Shown piece after piece: positions 53,448 through 63,449 of a DNA stretch of 64,000 nt. The translations under genes and the position numbers were made by a program. Position 1 is the first letter of the stretch; the number at the start of each line of letters is the position of its first letter. The notes beneath the pieces were generated by a model. The model had not been told where the DNA came from. It ran no database searches and was given only the letters and a program-made list of their open reading frames with translations. Origin of the DNA: Dehalococcoidia bacterium (GTDB lineage Bacteria > Chloroflexota > Dehalococcoidia > E44-bin15); the NCBI GenBank assembly GCA_041649635.1, contig JBAZMV010000005.1, positions 1 to 64,000 on the forward strand, in the 5' to 3' direction.

Positions 53448-54545
53448 ATGCGTAAATATAAATTGCCATCACTAATAATCGGCGGTTTGGAGATCAATCC
53501 TCCCTTCATTCAGGGTGGAATGGGGGTAAGGGTCTCCAAGGCCAACCTGGCCGCCGCCGTGGCCAAAGAGGGCTGTGTGGGGGTCATCTCCACCGTCGGG
53601 CTGGGGGATTTTGAGAATCGTCCCGGGTCGGAATTTGTTAAGGTTAATGAAGAAGCGCTGCGAAACGAGATAAGAAAATCCAAAAAGATGACCGATGGCG
53701 TTATCGGCGTGAACGTGTTGCACGCGCTTTCCAACTATGAGAACCTGGTCAAGACCGCCGCGGAAGAGGGGACGGACATGATAATCTGTGGGGCGGGGCT
53801 GCCCCTCGATATGCCGCTTATTGCCGCCGGACACGCGAGCAAACTGGTGCCTATCGTATCTTCGGCGAGGGCGTTCAGCATCATCTGCAGGAAGTGGAAA
53901 CAGTACAACAAGAAGCCGGACGCCGTTGTTGTGGAGGGGGCCAAGGCCGGCGGCCATCTGGGGTTCGATTATGATGAACTGGTGAGCGGAAAAGCTCGCG
54001 ATCTCGATGAGATACTTGCCGAGGTAATCGAGGTGGCAAATTCATTCGACCACCCCATACCGGTAATTGCCGCGGGCGGCATATTCGACGGCAAGGATAT
54101 CGCGCGCGTTCTTAGCTTGGGGGCCTCCGGCGTTCAGATGGCTACCCGGTTTGTTTGTACGGACGAATGCGATGTGCACCCCAATTTCAAGATGGCCTAT
54201 ATCAATTCCAAGAAGGAAGATATCACTATAATCAAAAGCCCGGTGGGAATGCCCGGCCGGGTTATCAATAACGCCTTCGTTGAGAAGATCAAGCGGGGAG
54301 AGACGGTGCCTTTCAAATGCGCCTACAGGTGTTTGAAGAGCTGCGATCCGCGGACGGCTCCGTATTGCATCGCCAAGGTGCTGCTGCGTGCGGCGGAGGG
54401 TCATCTTGAGGATGCCTTCGCCTTCGCCGGAGAGAACGCCTATAGATGCAAAGAGATCGTCTCCGTGAAAAAGCTTATCAATGAACTGGCCGAAGAAGCC
54501 GCCTATTACCTGAATAAAATGAGACCCGCTCAGGGTCTGGCCTAG
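53448..54545 (+). CDS. NAD(P)H-dependent flavin oxidoreductase (nitronate monooxygenase / FabK-like)
   Basis: 365 residues. An FMN TIM-barrel with IQGGMGVRVSKANLAAAVAKEG (split), VVEGAKAGGHLGF and VIAAGGIFDGKDIARVLSLGASGVQMATRF (split) motifs. It differs from FabK in a long C-terminal part rich in Cys (FKCAYRCLKSCDPRTAPYC), which might bind an Fe-S cluster. The reaction could be nitronate oxidation or enoyl reduction; not resolvable here. Confidence 0.88.
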   Translation: MRKYKLPSLIIGGLEINPPFIQGGMGVRVSKANLAAAVAKEGCVGVISTVGLGDFENRPGSEFVKVNEEALRNEIRKSKKMTDGVIGVNVLHALSNYENLVKTAAEEGTDMIICGAGLPLDMPLIAAGHASKLVPIVSSARAFSIICRKWKQYNKKPDAVVVEGAKAGGHLGFDYDELVSGKARDLDEILAEVIEVANSFDHPIPVIAAGGIFDGKDIARVLSLGASGVQMATRFVCTDECDVHPNFKMAYINSKKEDITIIKSPVGMPGRVINNAFVEKIKRGETVPFKCAYRCLKSCDPRTAPYCIAKVLLRAAEGHLEDAFAFAGENAYRCKEIVSVKKLINELAEEAAYYLNKMRPAQGLA

Positions 54546-54608
54546 CAAATATCCTCACATTGCGATTTGATCGCTGTGTTCGCTGCTATTAATGTTTGTT
54601 ATAAATTG

Positions 54609-54650
54609 GGAGCCCCTGAGTTTATTAAGCCCAGGGGCTCCTTCATTTTT
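54609..54650. terminator. Intrinsic terminator between convergent genes
   Basis: GGAGCCCCTG / CAGGGGCTCC, a perfect 10-bp stem with a 13-base loop, followed by TTCATTTTT. The oxidoreductase ends 64 bp before it; the giant minus-strand gene ends 26 bp after it. Confidence 0.85.
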
Positions 54651-54675
54651 CTTACAACTCACCGAGTTCTTTTAT

Positions 54676-57600
54676 TCATTGAGTGATAGTTACTTCAATA
54701 TAATCCGTCCATATGCCACAGTTGCCGGGGAGGCCGCTCCTCTGTGAGCTGGCAAGGACATACAGGTTTCCGGTTGCATCGATGTAGTCCGAGCAATCGC
54801 CGGCGATGTTATCGATCCAGGTCACGTCGCTGGTTGTATTTTGCTGATTATGAAGCTGTTCCCACGCGCCGCTTGAGGGGTTCCATATCTTGAGAGTAGT
54901 ATAGTAAATCGTCTCGCCTGTAGTGCCATGTCCCTCCCACTTGAGGCCGATGTTGGTAATGGATGATGAGTTCTCTGTGATGTTAAACTTGAAAAGCTCG
55001 CAGTTCCTATCAAATGAGCAACATCCCAGGTCATGAGAGATGTCCGATTTCCACCGCGAATCATCGGAGGCGGCGAGCGCGGAGTAGGCGGATGAGCCGC
55101 CCGCGGCATAGCCGTATGAATTGGCAAAATCAGCCGGGCTGACAGGATGGCCGCTGTTCCAGTCTATCATGTGCACATGTCCCTCCCAGCACCACTTATT
55201 AGTGTCTCCGCCGCTGGAGAAGGTATATGTCGTTGTTAATGGAGACGACGGAGTATGCGCGGCATTTGCGTTCAATGCTATGTAATCGGTGAATATCCCC
55301 TCGGTGTCCTCGGTCAGTCCTCGCCCGTCATCGTCTGCTGTAACAAGTATGCTAACGTTGCCCGTGCCGGCTTCGATAAAGTCCGCTGCGTTAGTTGTTA
55401 TACCGCGGTCATATGTCTGGAAGGTCTTGCTGCCCGGGCTGGTCACATCGACGAGCGTACACCACGAGCCTGTCTGGTAATTCCATATCTTGAGCCTGGT
55501 ATGGTATATCAGGTCGCCGTTGCCGCCATGTCCCGTCCACGTGATCGAGAGGTTTGAGATACTGGATCTATCCTGGGTTATCTTATATACGAAGAGTTGA
55601 GACTGCTCCCATGGTACCGGTAGAGATTGATAACCAGTATGCCGCCAGTAGCTGGAATCATCGGTATTGATCCAGGAGTAAATAGAATCGTTTGCAGTTT
55701 CAAGCGGATACGAATAACTGCCGAAAAAGTCGGCCGGAGTTGTGGGATGTCCGCATGTAGACCACTCGAGGAAGCCCCAGGTCCTTCCCCATGCCGTTAA
55801 CTGCGGCTTGATTATAAATGTGGCCGATGCCGTTGCGACATTGCCGGAGCTGTCGGTGACTATTACAGTCAGGGTATGTCCCCCTAACTCCAGAACGCTC
55901 GGGTCGATGCTATCACCATCAATGGCGTCACCATCGAGCGTGGTTACTACATCCGGTGTCTGATCGCAGGTATCGACGGCCGTGTAGGTTATAGCTATCG
56001 GCCCCTGGGTGTTGATGTAGATGCGGCTGTCCTCCGGCGAAGCAATGCTCACCTCGGGCGATATCGTATCTGTTACGGCAACAGACATAGTGTAGGTACC
56101 GATGCCGCCGTCGTCGTCGGTTACTGTCAGCGTAACGGTGTAAACGCCGGGATCGCAGTATGTATGCGTGGGAGATAATGTGCCCGAGGCTGTAGCCCCG
56201 TCTCCAAAGTCCCAGTTGACGGTATGCGTATCCGGGATGCCGGGATCGGTGAAGCTTCCGCTGAAAGCTACCTCGGTGACGCAGCACTCTGCATTCTGAT
56301 CCGGGCCCGCCTCTGCTATCGGCGCGACATTGTTAATAGTCACTGTCGTTGTAGCGAAACCGGTCGCACCCTCATCATCGGTTACTTTCAGGCCGATGTT
56401 GCCGCTGTAATCATCTGGCCAGGTGTTCTGTATTATCGCTCCTTGAGCATCGGAGAAGTCGCCGTCGTCGTCGAGGTCCCATTCATAGCTTACGATCGTT
56501 CCGTCGGGATCGTATGAAGCGGAACCGTCGAAGGTTATCGCCGCGCCCTCGTCTCCCGTGTACGGGCCGGCTGGATTTGCGATGGGCGCGGCGTTGACGT
56601 GAACGGTTATGGTATCGCTGCCGACTCCGCCGTCATCGTCGGTGACGGTTAGAGTTACCGTATAATCACCGCCGGAGGTGTATGTGTGAGTCGGAGTCAG
56701 AGTACCTGTTACTATCGGAGTTCCGTCGCCGAAGTTCCATTCTATGGTATGAGTATCGCCCGTTCCCGGGTCGGTGAAGCCGCCGCTGAAGCTTACGGGC
56801 GAACCTGATAGCACGTACTCCACATTCGCGCCCGCGTCGACCGTCGGCGCGACGTTATTAACGGTCACGGTCGTCGCGGCCGCAGTAGCCTCACCGGCAT
56901 CATCGGTCACCCTGAGTCCGACGATGCCGCTGTAGTCGTCGTTCCACGTGAACGACGGCGTCGCGCCTGTAGCGTCATCGTATTCGCCGTCGTTATCAAG
57001 GTCCCATTCATAGCTTACGATCATTCCGTCGGTATCGTACGAGGCGGAGCCGTTGAAGGTGATCGGAGAGCCTTCATTGCCTGTGTACGGCCCGCCGGGA
57101 TTGGAAACCGGCGGCACGTTGACGTTAATAGCCGCGGTATCGGTTCCTATGCCTCCATCGTCATCGGTCACTGTTAACGTTACTATATAGTCACCGCCCG
57201 AAGCATAGGCGTGAGACGGCGTTAATGTTCCCATTACCACAGGCGTTTCGTCGCCAAAGTCCCATGCGATGGTATGGGTATCGAGCCAACCGGGATCGGT
57301 GAAGCTGCCGTTGAAGTTGATGATTGAACCTATGGGCACATCCTCCATGTCCGGTCCCGCGTTTACTATAGGAGCGACATTGGCTATTGTCGCGGTGGTT
57401 GCGGCGGTACTGACTGCGCCATTATTATCGGTGACGGTAAGTGTGACCGTGTATGTACCGTTGTCTCCATATACATGAGTCGGAGTTGCATTGCCCGCGA
57501 CCAGCGGGGTGCCGTCGCCGAAATTCCAACTGTAGATAGTTATAATCCCGTCAGGGTCGTAGGACGTGCTGCCGTTAAACGCAATTACAGAGCCTTCATT

Positions 57601-60600
57601 TCCGGCGTAAGGTCCTCCGGTGTCGGGGACTGGCGCATTGTTTACGTGAACGGTAAGCGTATCAGTGCCGATGCCGCCGTCATCATCCGTGACGGTCAAC
57701 GTTACTGTGTAGCCCCCGTCGGAAGAGTATGTATGAGACGGCGTCAGCGTACCGGTGACCGTAGATGTGCCGTCGCCGAAATCCCATGCGATGGTATGGG
57801 TATCGAGCCATCCCGGGTCGGTGAAGCTGCCATTGAATCTCACGCTTGAGCCGATGAGCACGCTTGCTACATCCGGCCCCGCGTTCACCGCAGGCGCGAC
57901 ATTGGCTATTGTCGTAGTGGTTGCAACAGTGCCGGTTGCGCCGTTATTATCGGTGACAGTGAGCGTGACTGTGTATGTGCCGTTGTCACCATATGCATGA
58001 GTTGGCGCAGGCCCTGTCCCTGTTGATGAGCCGTCTCCGAAGTCCAATTCGTAGCTTACGATTGTTCCGTCGGGATCGTATGAAGTGGAGCCGTTGAATG
58101 TGATCGGCGAACCTTCATCAGCCGTGTATGGCCCGCCGGGATTGGCAACCGGCGGCACATTCACATTAATAGCTACGGTATCGGTTCCCGTGCCACCGTC
58201 GTCGTCGGTTACCGTTAGCGTTACCGTATAGTCGCCACCAACACTATATACGTGAGATGGTGTAAGCGTGTCTGTGACTGTAGCTGTACCATCCCCGAAG
58301 TCCCATGCGATAGTATGGGTATCTAAAGTTCCCGGGTCGGTGAAACTGCCGTTGAAGCTTACGCTTGAGCCAATGAGCACACTTGCTATATCAGGTCCCG
58401 CATTGACTGTAGGCGCGACATTGCTTATATCGGATGTCGTTACTGATGTGTTTGTTAATCCATAGTCATCTGTGACAATGAGAGTCACATTATATGTACC
58501 ATTATCTATGTATGTGTGAGTTGGAATGGCAGTACCTGTAATTGACGATGAGCCGTCTCCGAAGTCCCATTCATAGCTGATAATTGTGCTATCGAGATCA
58601 TATGAGCTGCTGCCGTTAAAGATTATTGAAGATCCTTCATTTCCAGTGTACGGGCCTCCGGCATCAGCTACTGGCAGCCTGTTCATGATTTCAAATGGTC
58701 GGCTATCATAGAAAGGCAGGTAGTCCATATCGCCATCAAAGCCATATTCGATATAGTAGAACTCGCTTGGGGTTTGATTGAGCGTTAGGGAAGCAGTTGC
58801 TACACCGTTGGAATCGGTTACGGCCGACGCCGATTGATTTCCAATCGTGAAGTTGACGGTTTTCTCCAGTATGGGACTTCCTACCTCTGTAGTCAGGACA
58901 GCGTTTACACCGACAGAGTCAAACCTGTAGCCGCTTGTATCGCCGCTGTAATTCAGTGTTGTTGTTATTCTTTGTTTGTATTCATACGTATATGGCTCTG
59001 CAGGGATGTTTTCGATAGAGACATTCTCCGCTAGCACGATAGTAGTAAATCCCCTATTATCCTCATTCTGAGACGTGATCAGCGTGTAAATGTCCGAGGG
59101 GCTTGCGTTCGGTGCTGCTATAACCTGGATCGAATAGTTGCCTGTTTTTCTATCCTTTATCAGGACCGAGTCATCCAGTACTCCATCTCCATCATTATCT
59201 TCTTCGCTATATATCGCGCCGGGTATTTGATTTATTTCTTTGCTTATAGTAAGACCATCCGGATCGGTGATGATCATGTCAACGGGGCAATCTGTGTTAA
59301 ATATTTGATCCCAGAAAGATATTATCTGAGTCCAATCAATTGAGCCAGGGGTACTGATTTGAACTATCCTTGCGTTAGGAAGCCCCTTATTTTCACTTGT
59401 TTGCACAGCTTGAAAGCCGAACGGGGTCTCCTTGTCCCAATCCGTAAAAGTTATGCCTGTGTTTACTCCATGTAAGTGACCATAGAACTGGAATGCTACA
59501 CTATTATTTCTAGGATTGTAATCAGGTTGATTGAGGAAGGTGGCCATTGTCTTTAAGTCTTCATTGCTGAATCCGTACCCATAGTATTGATACATAGGGT
59601 GATGCGAGAGCAATATTACATCTCTATAAAGTGGGATGTGTATTGGATAGAAATAAATGTCAAATTGGGTCTTGAACCAAGGCCAGGTAGCTTTTACAGA
59701 GGAGTCGATGTAATCTACAAAATCATTCAGCTTTGCTTGCGATGATACGCCTGGATTATTTAACGGAGCCTGATCTCTGTCGTTAAAGTCCGATCCGATG
59801 AAATGATATCCCCTGTAATCGAAGGCCAGATTTGTGAAACACCACTTCGGACCGCTTGCGGTTTCCTGAACTGGGTCAGATATAGTCCAATTCCAATTGT
59901 AGGTGGAAGATAGATTATTATACTGCGGCCCAATTAACTTCGAATAAATCCAATAATCAACAGCGTTATTATCGGCGTCTATTGGATTTTGTGCCTCTGG
60001 AACTCCTGAGGAATAAGGCCATACGTCATGATTACCTATCAAAGGTATCCATGGGACATTGAGGTTACTTAGGATGGATTTTGCTTTAAGGATTTCGGAG
60101 GTCTCTGCGCTATCCGTTATATCACCCAGAATCACCACGAATTTGATTTTGTATTGCTCAATATTCTGATTGATTTCATAGACGGTTAGACTTAGTTTAT
60201 TGGTTATGTTGTTTTCTTCACCCGTATCACCGTCGTCCCAACCAGTTCCGCCATAATTAGTAACTCCACTGAGAATATTACCCGACTCTCCAACATGCAG
60301 GTCGGTGATAATCGCAAATGACCAGGGCTCGTAAGTAAAGGTAGCGGTAACTGCCTTATTGCCGTTCATGTTGATGGAGGTAGGGTTGGTGGTGCCTGAG
60401 AGAGAACCCGACCAGCTGGAGAAGGTCCAGCCGTCGGCTGGGGTCGCGGTTAACGTTACGGGAGTGCCGATGGTATAGGTATGGGTACCGGGGGCGGGAG
60501 TAATCGAGCCGCTACCTACAACTGAAGTAGTAAGTGTGTAATATATTGGGTTTTGAGTAAAGGTAGCGTAGACGGCTTTGTTACTGTTCATGGTTATATA

Positions 60601-62637
60601 CACTGGGTTGGAGGTGCCTGAGGCGGCGCCGGACCAGCCGGCAAAGGACCAGCCTGATGTCGGATGGGCAGTGACCTCTACAACTGTGTTGGCGTCATAG
60701 GTACTGCCGGAAGAGGGAGAAACCCACCCGCTGCCCGACGATACGCCTGTAGTCAAGGTGTAAGTAGGCGGGGCGCTTTCCGTAGTGAAGGTACGTGTTG
60801 AATAAGACCATGTTGAAGATGTAGAGGAACCGCAGTTATGGACCGCTTCAACTCTCCAGTAGTAGAGCGTGCCATAAGCTAGCGATGGATAGAGTTCGCT
60901 GTTCCAATACTCTGTACTAGTGTACTTAGAGTCTGGATAAATATGAGTGTCGATATATACATTATAATAACTGACACCAGAAGAATCGGACCAGTCCAGA
61001 TATGGGTTGATAGTAGTAGGGGCGCCATTGGATGGGCTGGCAAGGTCGAATGCGCCGGGATTGGTGCACGGAGCGGCGCCGGTTTCGAATTCCCATACCG
61101 GCCCCCAGACGTAGCTTGAGTCACAGTTCCTGATAGCTTTTATCTGCCAGTAATAGTGGGTGTATTCTGATAATGTATCTAATGAGCAAGAAGCACTTGT
61201 TACCGTTGTGTAGTAATAGTAAGAGGGTTGGTAATAAGTACTGAAATAAACCTCATAGGAATCAGCGTTCCCGTACCAGCTGAGATCAGCATTTACGGAG
61301 ATACCAAGCGCGCTGCTCGACGGACTCGGCGACTGAGGTGTTATAAGGGGAAGACAAGAGATGAAAGTGATAGTGAGCGTGGTACTTGGCATTATGATTA
61401 TGAACTCATCACCGGATGGTTGGGTGCCGGCAATGTCCCTGCTGCTTCTCAAACATAACTTTGTCCAGACACCTTTTTGCACCCAGGTGGGATTCAGACT
61501 AATGTAGTTGTATCCGCTTCCACTGAAACTGCCGGTTCCTAACTGCCCGCCGTTGCCGCTGTAATAGCCTTTGTAGTAGTCATTTAATGATAGAGGCTGC
61601 TCAGGATGAGAGGGCATGCCGGTCTGGACTACTATGTTGAAATCCGTTGCTGAGGTATCGTTATTGCCTAACAGACTAATCTGTGCAGAAGTGATGGTAG
61701 CGCTAGTGGAAATAGATGATGTGTCATAGTAAAGAAAGTTTCTTTCTACAAAATAGGTTCCATCAATAAGAGCTTGTCCTATCCAGTTTCTTCCTTGAAA
61801 GTTGGTGTTTTCATCAGCGGTTGCACGGGACCATACATCCCCATAGGATGAGCCCATGCAATACAGAGATCCGTAATCAGTGCCGCCTATGCTGTCGTCT
61901 ACAACAACCGGATAGATTGCATCGGCGAACTCAGATGCGTTCACCGTCTTGCCGTTATCGTCAACTATAACCTTAATCGGATTAAGACCGGCATCATATC
62001 CGTACGGGTCTCTCAGCCATATGAAGTTGGGAGTTTTATATGCATTGGAGTCGATTCTCACATCGGCACAGGGGTCTTCGTTGAAGATGTAGTTCTCAAC
62101 CAGCTGCCCCTCAGTTAATCTGAGCTGTCTTATACATACATCGTAATCCCATTCCAGGATGTTGTTCTGATAGTTCTCGTTAGTTGGGTCGATAGCTATC
62201 AACTTTGGATTATCGGGAGCTTCGATAACCTGGCCTCCGATATACACTATGGGGTCCCATTGGAACTCCTCTCCGTCTTGGAATGCGGTAACCTGAGACC
62301 CGTTGACTATTAAATCAAAAATGTTGGCGCCTGATTGCCAGGTTCCTGTACCCGGATTCCAATGGAATCTTGGATCGATCCTCGTTTGCAGATCAGGCAG
62401 ATACAGAGGCACAGAACTTATGTTAGCCCGATATTCGTAAACTGTTTGCCCGGTTTCCTCATCTATCGATGAGTTCCCCGTATATTCGGCTTCCGTATAC
62501 TGATTGAGAACAATTACGCCTGACTCAGGCTCTTCAGCCGCAGCGCTTTGAGGATTTGCCAAGGGAATTGAAACCGCCACGGCTATAGAGCTTACAATCA
62601 GAATGAGAGTCAAAACTGCAAACAATAGCCTCTTCAT
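54676..62637 (-). CDS. Giant secreted PKD-repeat protein with metallophosphoesterase and InlB-like repeats
   Basis: 2653 residues. Order: signal peptide (1-35); a cell-surface domain; a DNRLRE/disaggregatase-like domain (about 250-430); fibronectin-like repeats (about 450-620); two InlB-type repeats (about 620-765, ending YATFTQ/TATFTY); a calcineurin-like phosphoesterase (about 770-1070) with FAIITDLHVG, ILGDITD, IGNHDVW, SHHPM and GHLHG; ten PKD domains (about 1318-2190); an Ig-like domain; and two copies of a C-terminal domain with TWTGHG/KWEGHG and LKIWN motifs. No LPXTG or other sorting signal. ATG 62637 follows AAGGAGG; the frame runs to 62748 without homology. It probably follows the pilin-like ORF and riboswitch at 63.3 kb. 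An adhesin or surface phosphodiesterase is likely. Confidence 0.88.
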   Translation of the reverse strand: MKRLLFAVLTLILIVSSIAVAVSIPLANPQSAAAEEPESGVIVLNQYTEAEYTGNSSIDEETGQTVYEYRANISSVPLYLPDLQTRIDPRFHWNPGTGTWQSGANIFDLIVNGSQVTAFQDGEEFQWDPIVYIGGQVIEAPDNPKLIAIDPTNENYQNNILEWDYDVCIRQLRLTEGQLVENYIFNEDPCADVRIDSNAYKTPNFIWLRDPYGYDAGLNPIKVIVDDNGKTVNASEFADAIYPVVVDDSIGGTDYGSLYCMGSSYGDVWSRATADENTNFQGRNWIGQALIDGTYFVERNFLYYDTSSISTSATITSAQISLLGNNDTSATDFNIVVQTGMPSHPEQPLSLNDYYKGYYSGNGGQLGTGSFSGSGYNYISLNPTWVQKGVWTKLCLRSSRDIAGTQPSGDEFIIIMPSTTLTITFISCLPLITPQSPSPSSSALGISVNADLSWYGNADSYEVYFSTYYQPSYYYYTTVTSASCSLDTLSEYTHYYWQIKAIRNCDSSYVWGPVWEFETGAAPCTNPGAFDLASPSNGAPTTINPYLDWSDSSGVSYYNVYIDTHIYPDSKYTSTEYWNSELYPSLAYGTLYYWRVEAVHNCGSSTSSTWSYSTRTFTTESAPPTYTLTTGVSSGSGWVSPSSGSTYDANTVVEVTAHPTSGWSFAGWSGAASGTSNPVYITMNSNKAVYATFTQNPIYYTLTTSVVGSGSITPAPGTHTYTIGTPVTLTATPADGWTFSSWSGSLSGTTNPTSINMNGNKAVTATFTYEPWSFAIITDLHVGESGNILSGVTNYGGTGWDDGDTGEENNITNKLSLTVYEINQNIEQYKIKFVVILGDITDSAETSEILKAKSILSNLNVPWIPLIGNHDVWPYSSGVPEAQNPIDADNNAVDYWIYSKLIGPQYNNLSSTYNWNWTISDPVQETASGPKWCFTNLAFDYRGYHFIGSDFNDRDQAPLNNPGVSSQAKLNDFVDYIDSSVKATWPWFKTQFDIYFYPIHIPLYRDVILLSHHPMYQYYGYGFSNEDLKTMATFLNQPDYNPRNNSVAFQFYGHLHGVNTGITFTDWDKETPFGFQAVQTSENKGLPNARIVQISTPGSIDWTQIISFWDQIFNTDCPVDMIITDPDGLTISKEINQIPGAIYSEEDNDGDGVLDDSVLIKDRKTGNYSIQVIAAPNASPSDIYTLITSQNEDNRGFTTIVLAENVSIENIPAEPYTYEYKQRITTTLNYSGDTSGYRFDSVGVNAVLTTEVGSPILEKTVNFTIGNQSASAVTDSNGVATASLTLNQTPSEFYYIEYGFDGDMDYLPFYDSRPFEIMNRLPVADAGGPYTGNEGSSIIFNGSSSYDLDSTIISYEWDFGDGSSSITGTAIPTHTYIDNGTYNVTLIVTDDYGLTNTSVTTSDISNVAPTVNAGPDIASVLIGSSVSFNGSFTDPGTLDTHTIAWDFGDGTATVTDTLTPSHVYSVGGDYTVTLTVTDDDGGTGTDTVAINVNVPPVANPGGPYTADEGSPITFNGSTSYDPDGTIVSYELDFGDGSSTGTGPAPTHAYGDNGTYTVTLTVTDNNGATGTVATTTTIANVAPAVNAGPDVASVLIGSSVRFNGSFTDPGWLDTHTIAWDFGDGTSTVTGTLTPSHTYSSDGGYTVTLTVTDDDGGIGTDTLTVHVNNAPVPDTGGPYAGNEGSVIAFNGSTSYDPDGIITIYSWNFGDGTPLVAGNATPTHVYGDNGTYTVTLTVTDNNGAVSTAATTATIANVAPIVNAGPDMEDVPIGSIINFNGSFTDPGWLDTHTIAWDFGDETPVVMGTLTPSHAYASGGDYIVTLTVTDDDGGIGTDTAAINVNVPPVSNPGGPYTGNEGSPITFNGSASYDTDGMIVSYEWDLDNDGEYDDATGATPSFTWNDDYSGIVGLRVTDDAGEATAAATTVTVNNVAPTVDAGANVEYVLSGSPVSFSGGFTDPGTGDTHTIEWNFGDGTPIVTGTLTPTHTYTSGGDYTVTLTVTDDDGGVGSDTITVHVNAAPIANPAGPYTGDEGAAITFDGSASYDPDGTIVSYEWDLDDDGDFSDAQGAIIQNTWPDDYSGNIGLKVTDDEGATGFATTTVTINNVAPIAEAGPDQNAECCVTEVAFSGSFTDPGIPDTHTVNWDFGDGATASGTLSPTHTYCDPGVYTVTLTVTDDDGGIGTYTMSVAVTDTISPEVSIASPEDSRIYINTQGPIAITYTAVDTCDQTPDVVTTLDGDAIDGDSIDPSVLELGGHTLTVIVTDSSGNVATASATFIIKPQLTAWGRTWGFLEWSTCGHPTTPADFFGSYSYPLETANDSIYSWINTDDSSYWRHTGYQSLPVPWEQSQLFVYKITQDRSSISNLSITWTGHGGNGDLIYHTRLKIWNYQTGSWCTLVDVTSPGSKTFQTYDRGITTNAADFIEAGTGNVSILVTADDDGRGLTEDTEGIFTDYIALNANAAHTPSSPLTTTYTFSSGGDTNKWCWEGHVHMIDWNSGHPVSPADFANSYGYAAGGSSAYSALAASDDSRWKSDISHDLGCCSFDRNCELFKFNITENSSSITNIGLKWEGHGTTGETIYYTTLKIWNPSSGAWEQLHNQQNTTSDVTWIDNIAGDCSDYIDATGNLYVLASSQRSGLPGNCGIWTDYIEVTITQ
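56060..58686 (-). repeat. Ten PKD domain repeats arranged as five alternating pairs
   Basis: Each unit is about 87 codons (262 bp). Odd units share GGPYxGNEGS and SYDPDG; even units share NAGPD, NGSFTDPG and DTHTIAWDFGDG. Every unit ends in the VTLTVTD strand. The pair period is about 174 codons. This gives much internal DNA similarity, so misassembly or copy variation is possible. Confidence 0.9.
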
Positions 62638-62695
62638 TAAATGCCTCCTTGGGATATTTGCCTGTGATATAAGAGAGATTGCCTTTTTAAAGAAA

Positions 62696-63193
62696 TCACG
62701 GGAATACGCCTTGATACCAATTCTCGCTATTGGCTTCGCAATCCTCACCTATGCAGGTAGAATATACGCTACCATTAGTATCAATTGCCCAAATGTAATT
62801 GTAATTAGCATTACATCCGCTGCAACCTGCGTCACAGTTATCGTTATCTGAGTTGTTAACGCTGGCGCAGCCATCAGGAACGTAATTAAGATCACCGCCT
62901 TTTGAAGTTAGAAGCGCACAGATATCAATGATATGATAATCCGAGTCGTTTATTGTTATAGTACCGTTAATTATGGGCAGTTCTCCATAATTATTATTCA
63001 TATAAGCTATTACCGCTGATCGTATTTCTCTTCTAGTGGCATAGTAGTTTCCTCCTGGGCTAGGTTTACTAGTTCCTGGTATTGACATCACAATTCCTAA
63101 GAAAGCTACTACACAAACAACAGCAAATATCGCAATTAACGTTAAACGTTTTTGATACCATTTTTAAGTTGGTTTTCTTTGTTCTTCACTCAT
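62696..63193 (-). pseudogene. Pilin-like secreted protein with an in-frame TAA at codon 10
   Basis: From ATG 63193 the frame reads MSEEQRKPT, TAA (63164-63166), KWYQKRLTLIAIFAVVCVV and on without break to 62696, 166 codons. The stop splits a charged N-terminus from a hydrophobic helix. The C-terminal part has REIRSAVIAYMNN, LPIINGTI, a Cys-rich stretch and the ending WYQGVFP, resembling prepilin-type proteins. If the TAA is real, translation would need an internal start (no good ATG before 63091, which lacks the helix), readthrough or an RNA-level event. Located between the riboswitch and the giant secreted protein on the same strand. Confidence 0.55.
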
Positions 63194-63253
63194 GGCTCAT
63201 CTTCTTTAAAGCTGCTCATCTTGGTAACCGTTCTGAGACTAAATAGTTACCGT

Positions 63254-63292
63254 TGTAAAATAAAAAGCTTCTCTCAGTTCAGAGAAAAGCTT
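63254..63292 (-). terminator. Terminator of the riboswitch expression platform
   Basis: On the minus strand AAGCTTTTCTCT GAAC TGAGAGAAGCTT pairs and runs into TTTTATTTT. It lies directly after the riboswitch aptamer and before the pilin-like ORF, so ligand binding could decide readthrough. Confidence 0.85.
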
Positions 63293-63299
63293 ACAAATA

Positions 63300-63396
63300 C
63301 CCAACCTGTCTTCGGCAGCCCAGCCATCCTTCTTCCTCTATCCCAGGACCTGCGGCTTTGCGCCCCCCGATTCCTCGGGGTTTGCCTTTCTCGAAA
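63300..63396 (-). ncRNA. GEMM-type cyclic dinucleotide riboswitch (c-di-GMP-I or cGAMP class)
   Basis: Minus-strand RNA: AAGGCAAACC, the hairpin CCCCGA-GGAA-UCGGGG, then GGCGCAAAGCC, GCAGGUCCUG, a purine-rich loop and GGAUGGCUGGGCUGCC. The GGCAAACC and GCAAAGCC blocks with a GNRA-like hairpin and a GGxCCU arm are the GEMM-I signature. Class I c-di-GMP and the cGAMP variant differ at one ligand-contact base that I cannot fix here. It is followed by a terminator and controls the pilin-like ORF and probably the giant PKD protein. Boundaries approximate. Confidence 0.88.
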
Positions 63397-63449
63397 CCCA
63401 ATTCACTAATACCTCAATGGGGCATTATAGAATTGTCATAGTGGGTGCT

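Noticed and set aside
57269..58465. Several plus-strand ORFs across the PKD region
   Set aside because: They repeat with the PKD period and are antisense shadows.
56060..58686. Regular repeats that might suggest a CRISPR array or tandem satellite
   Set aside because: The 262-bp period, codon-based divergence and PKD motifs show protein-domain repeats.
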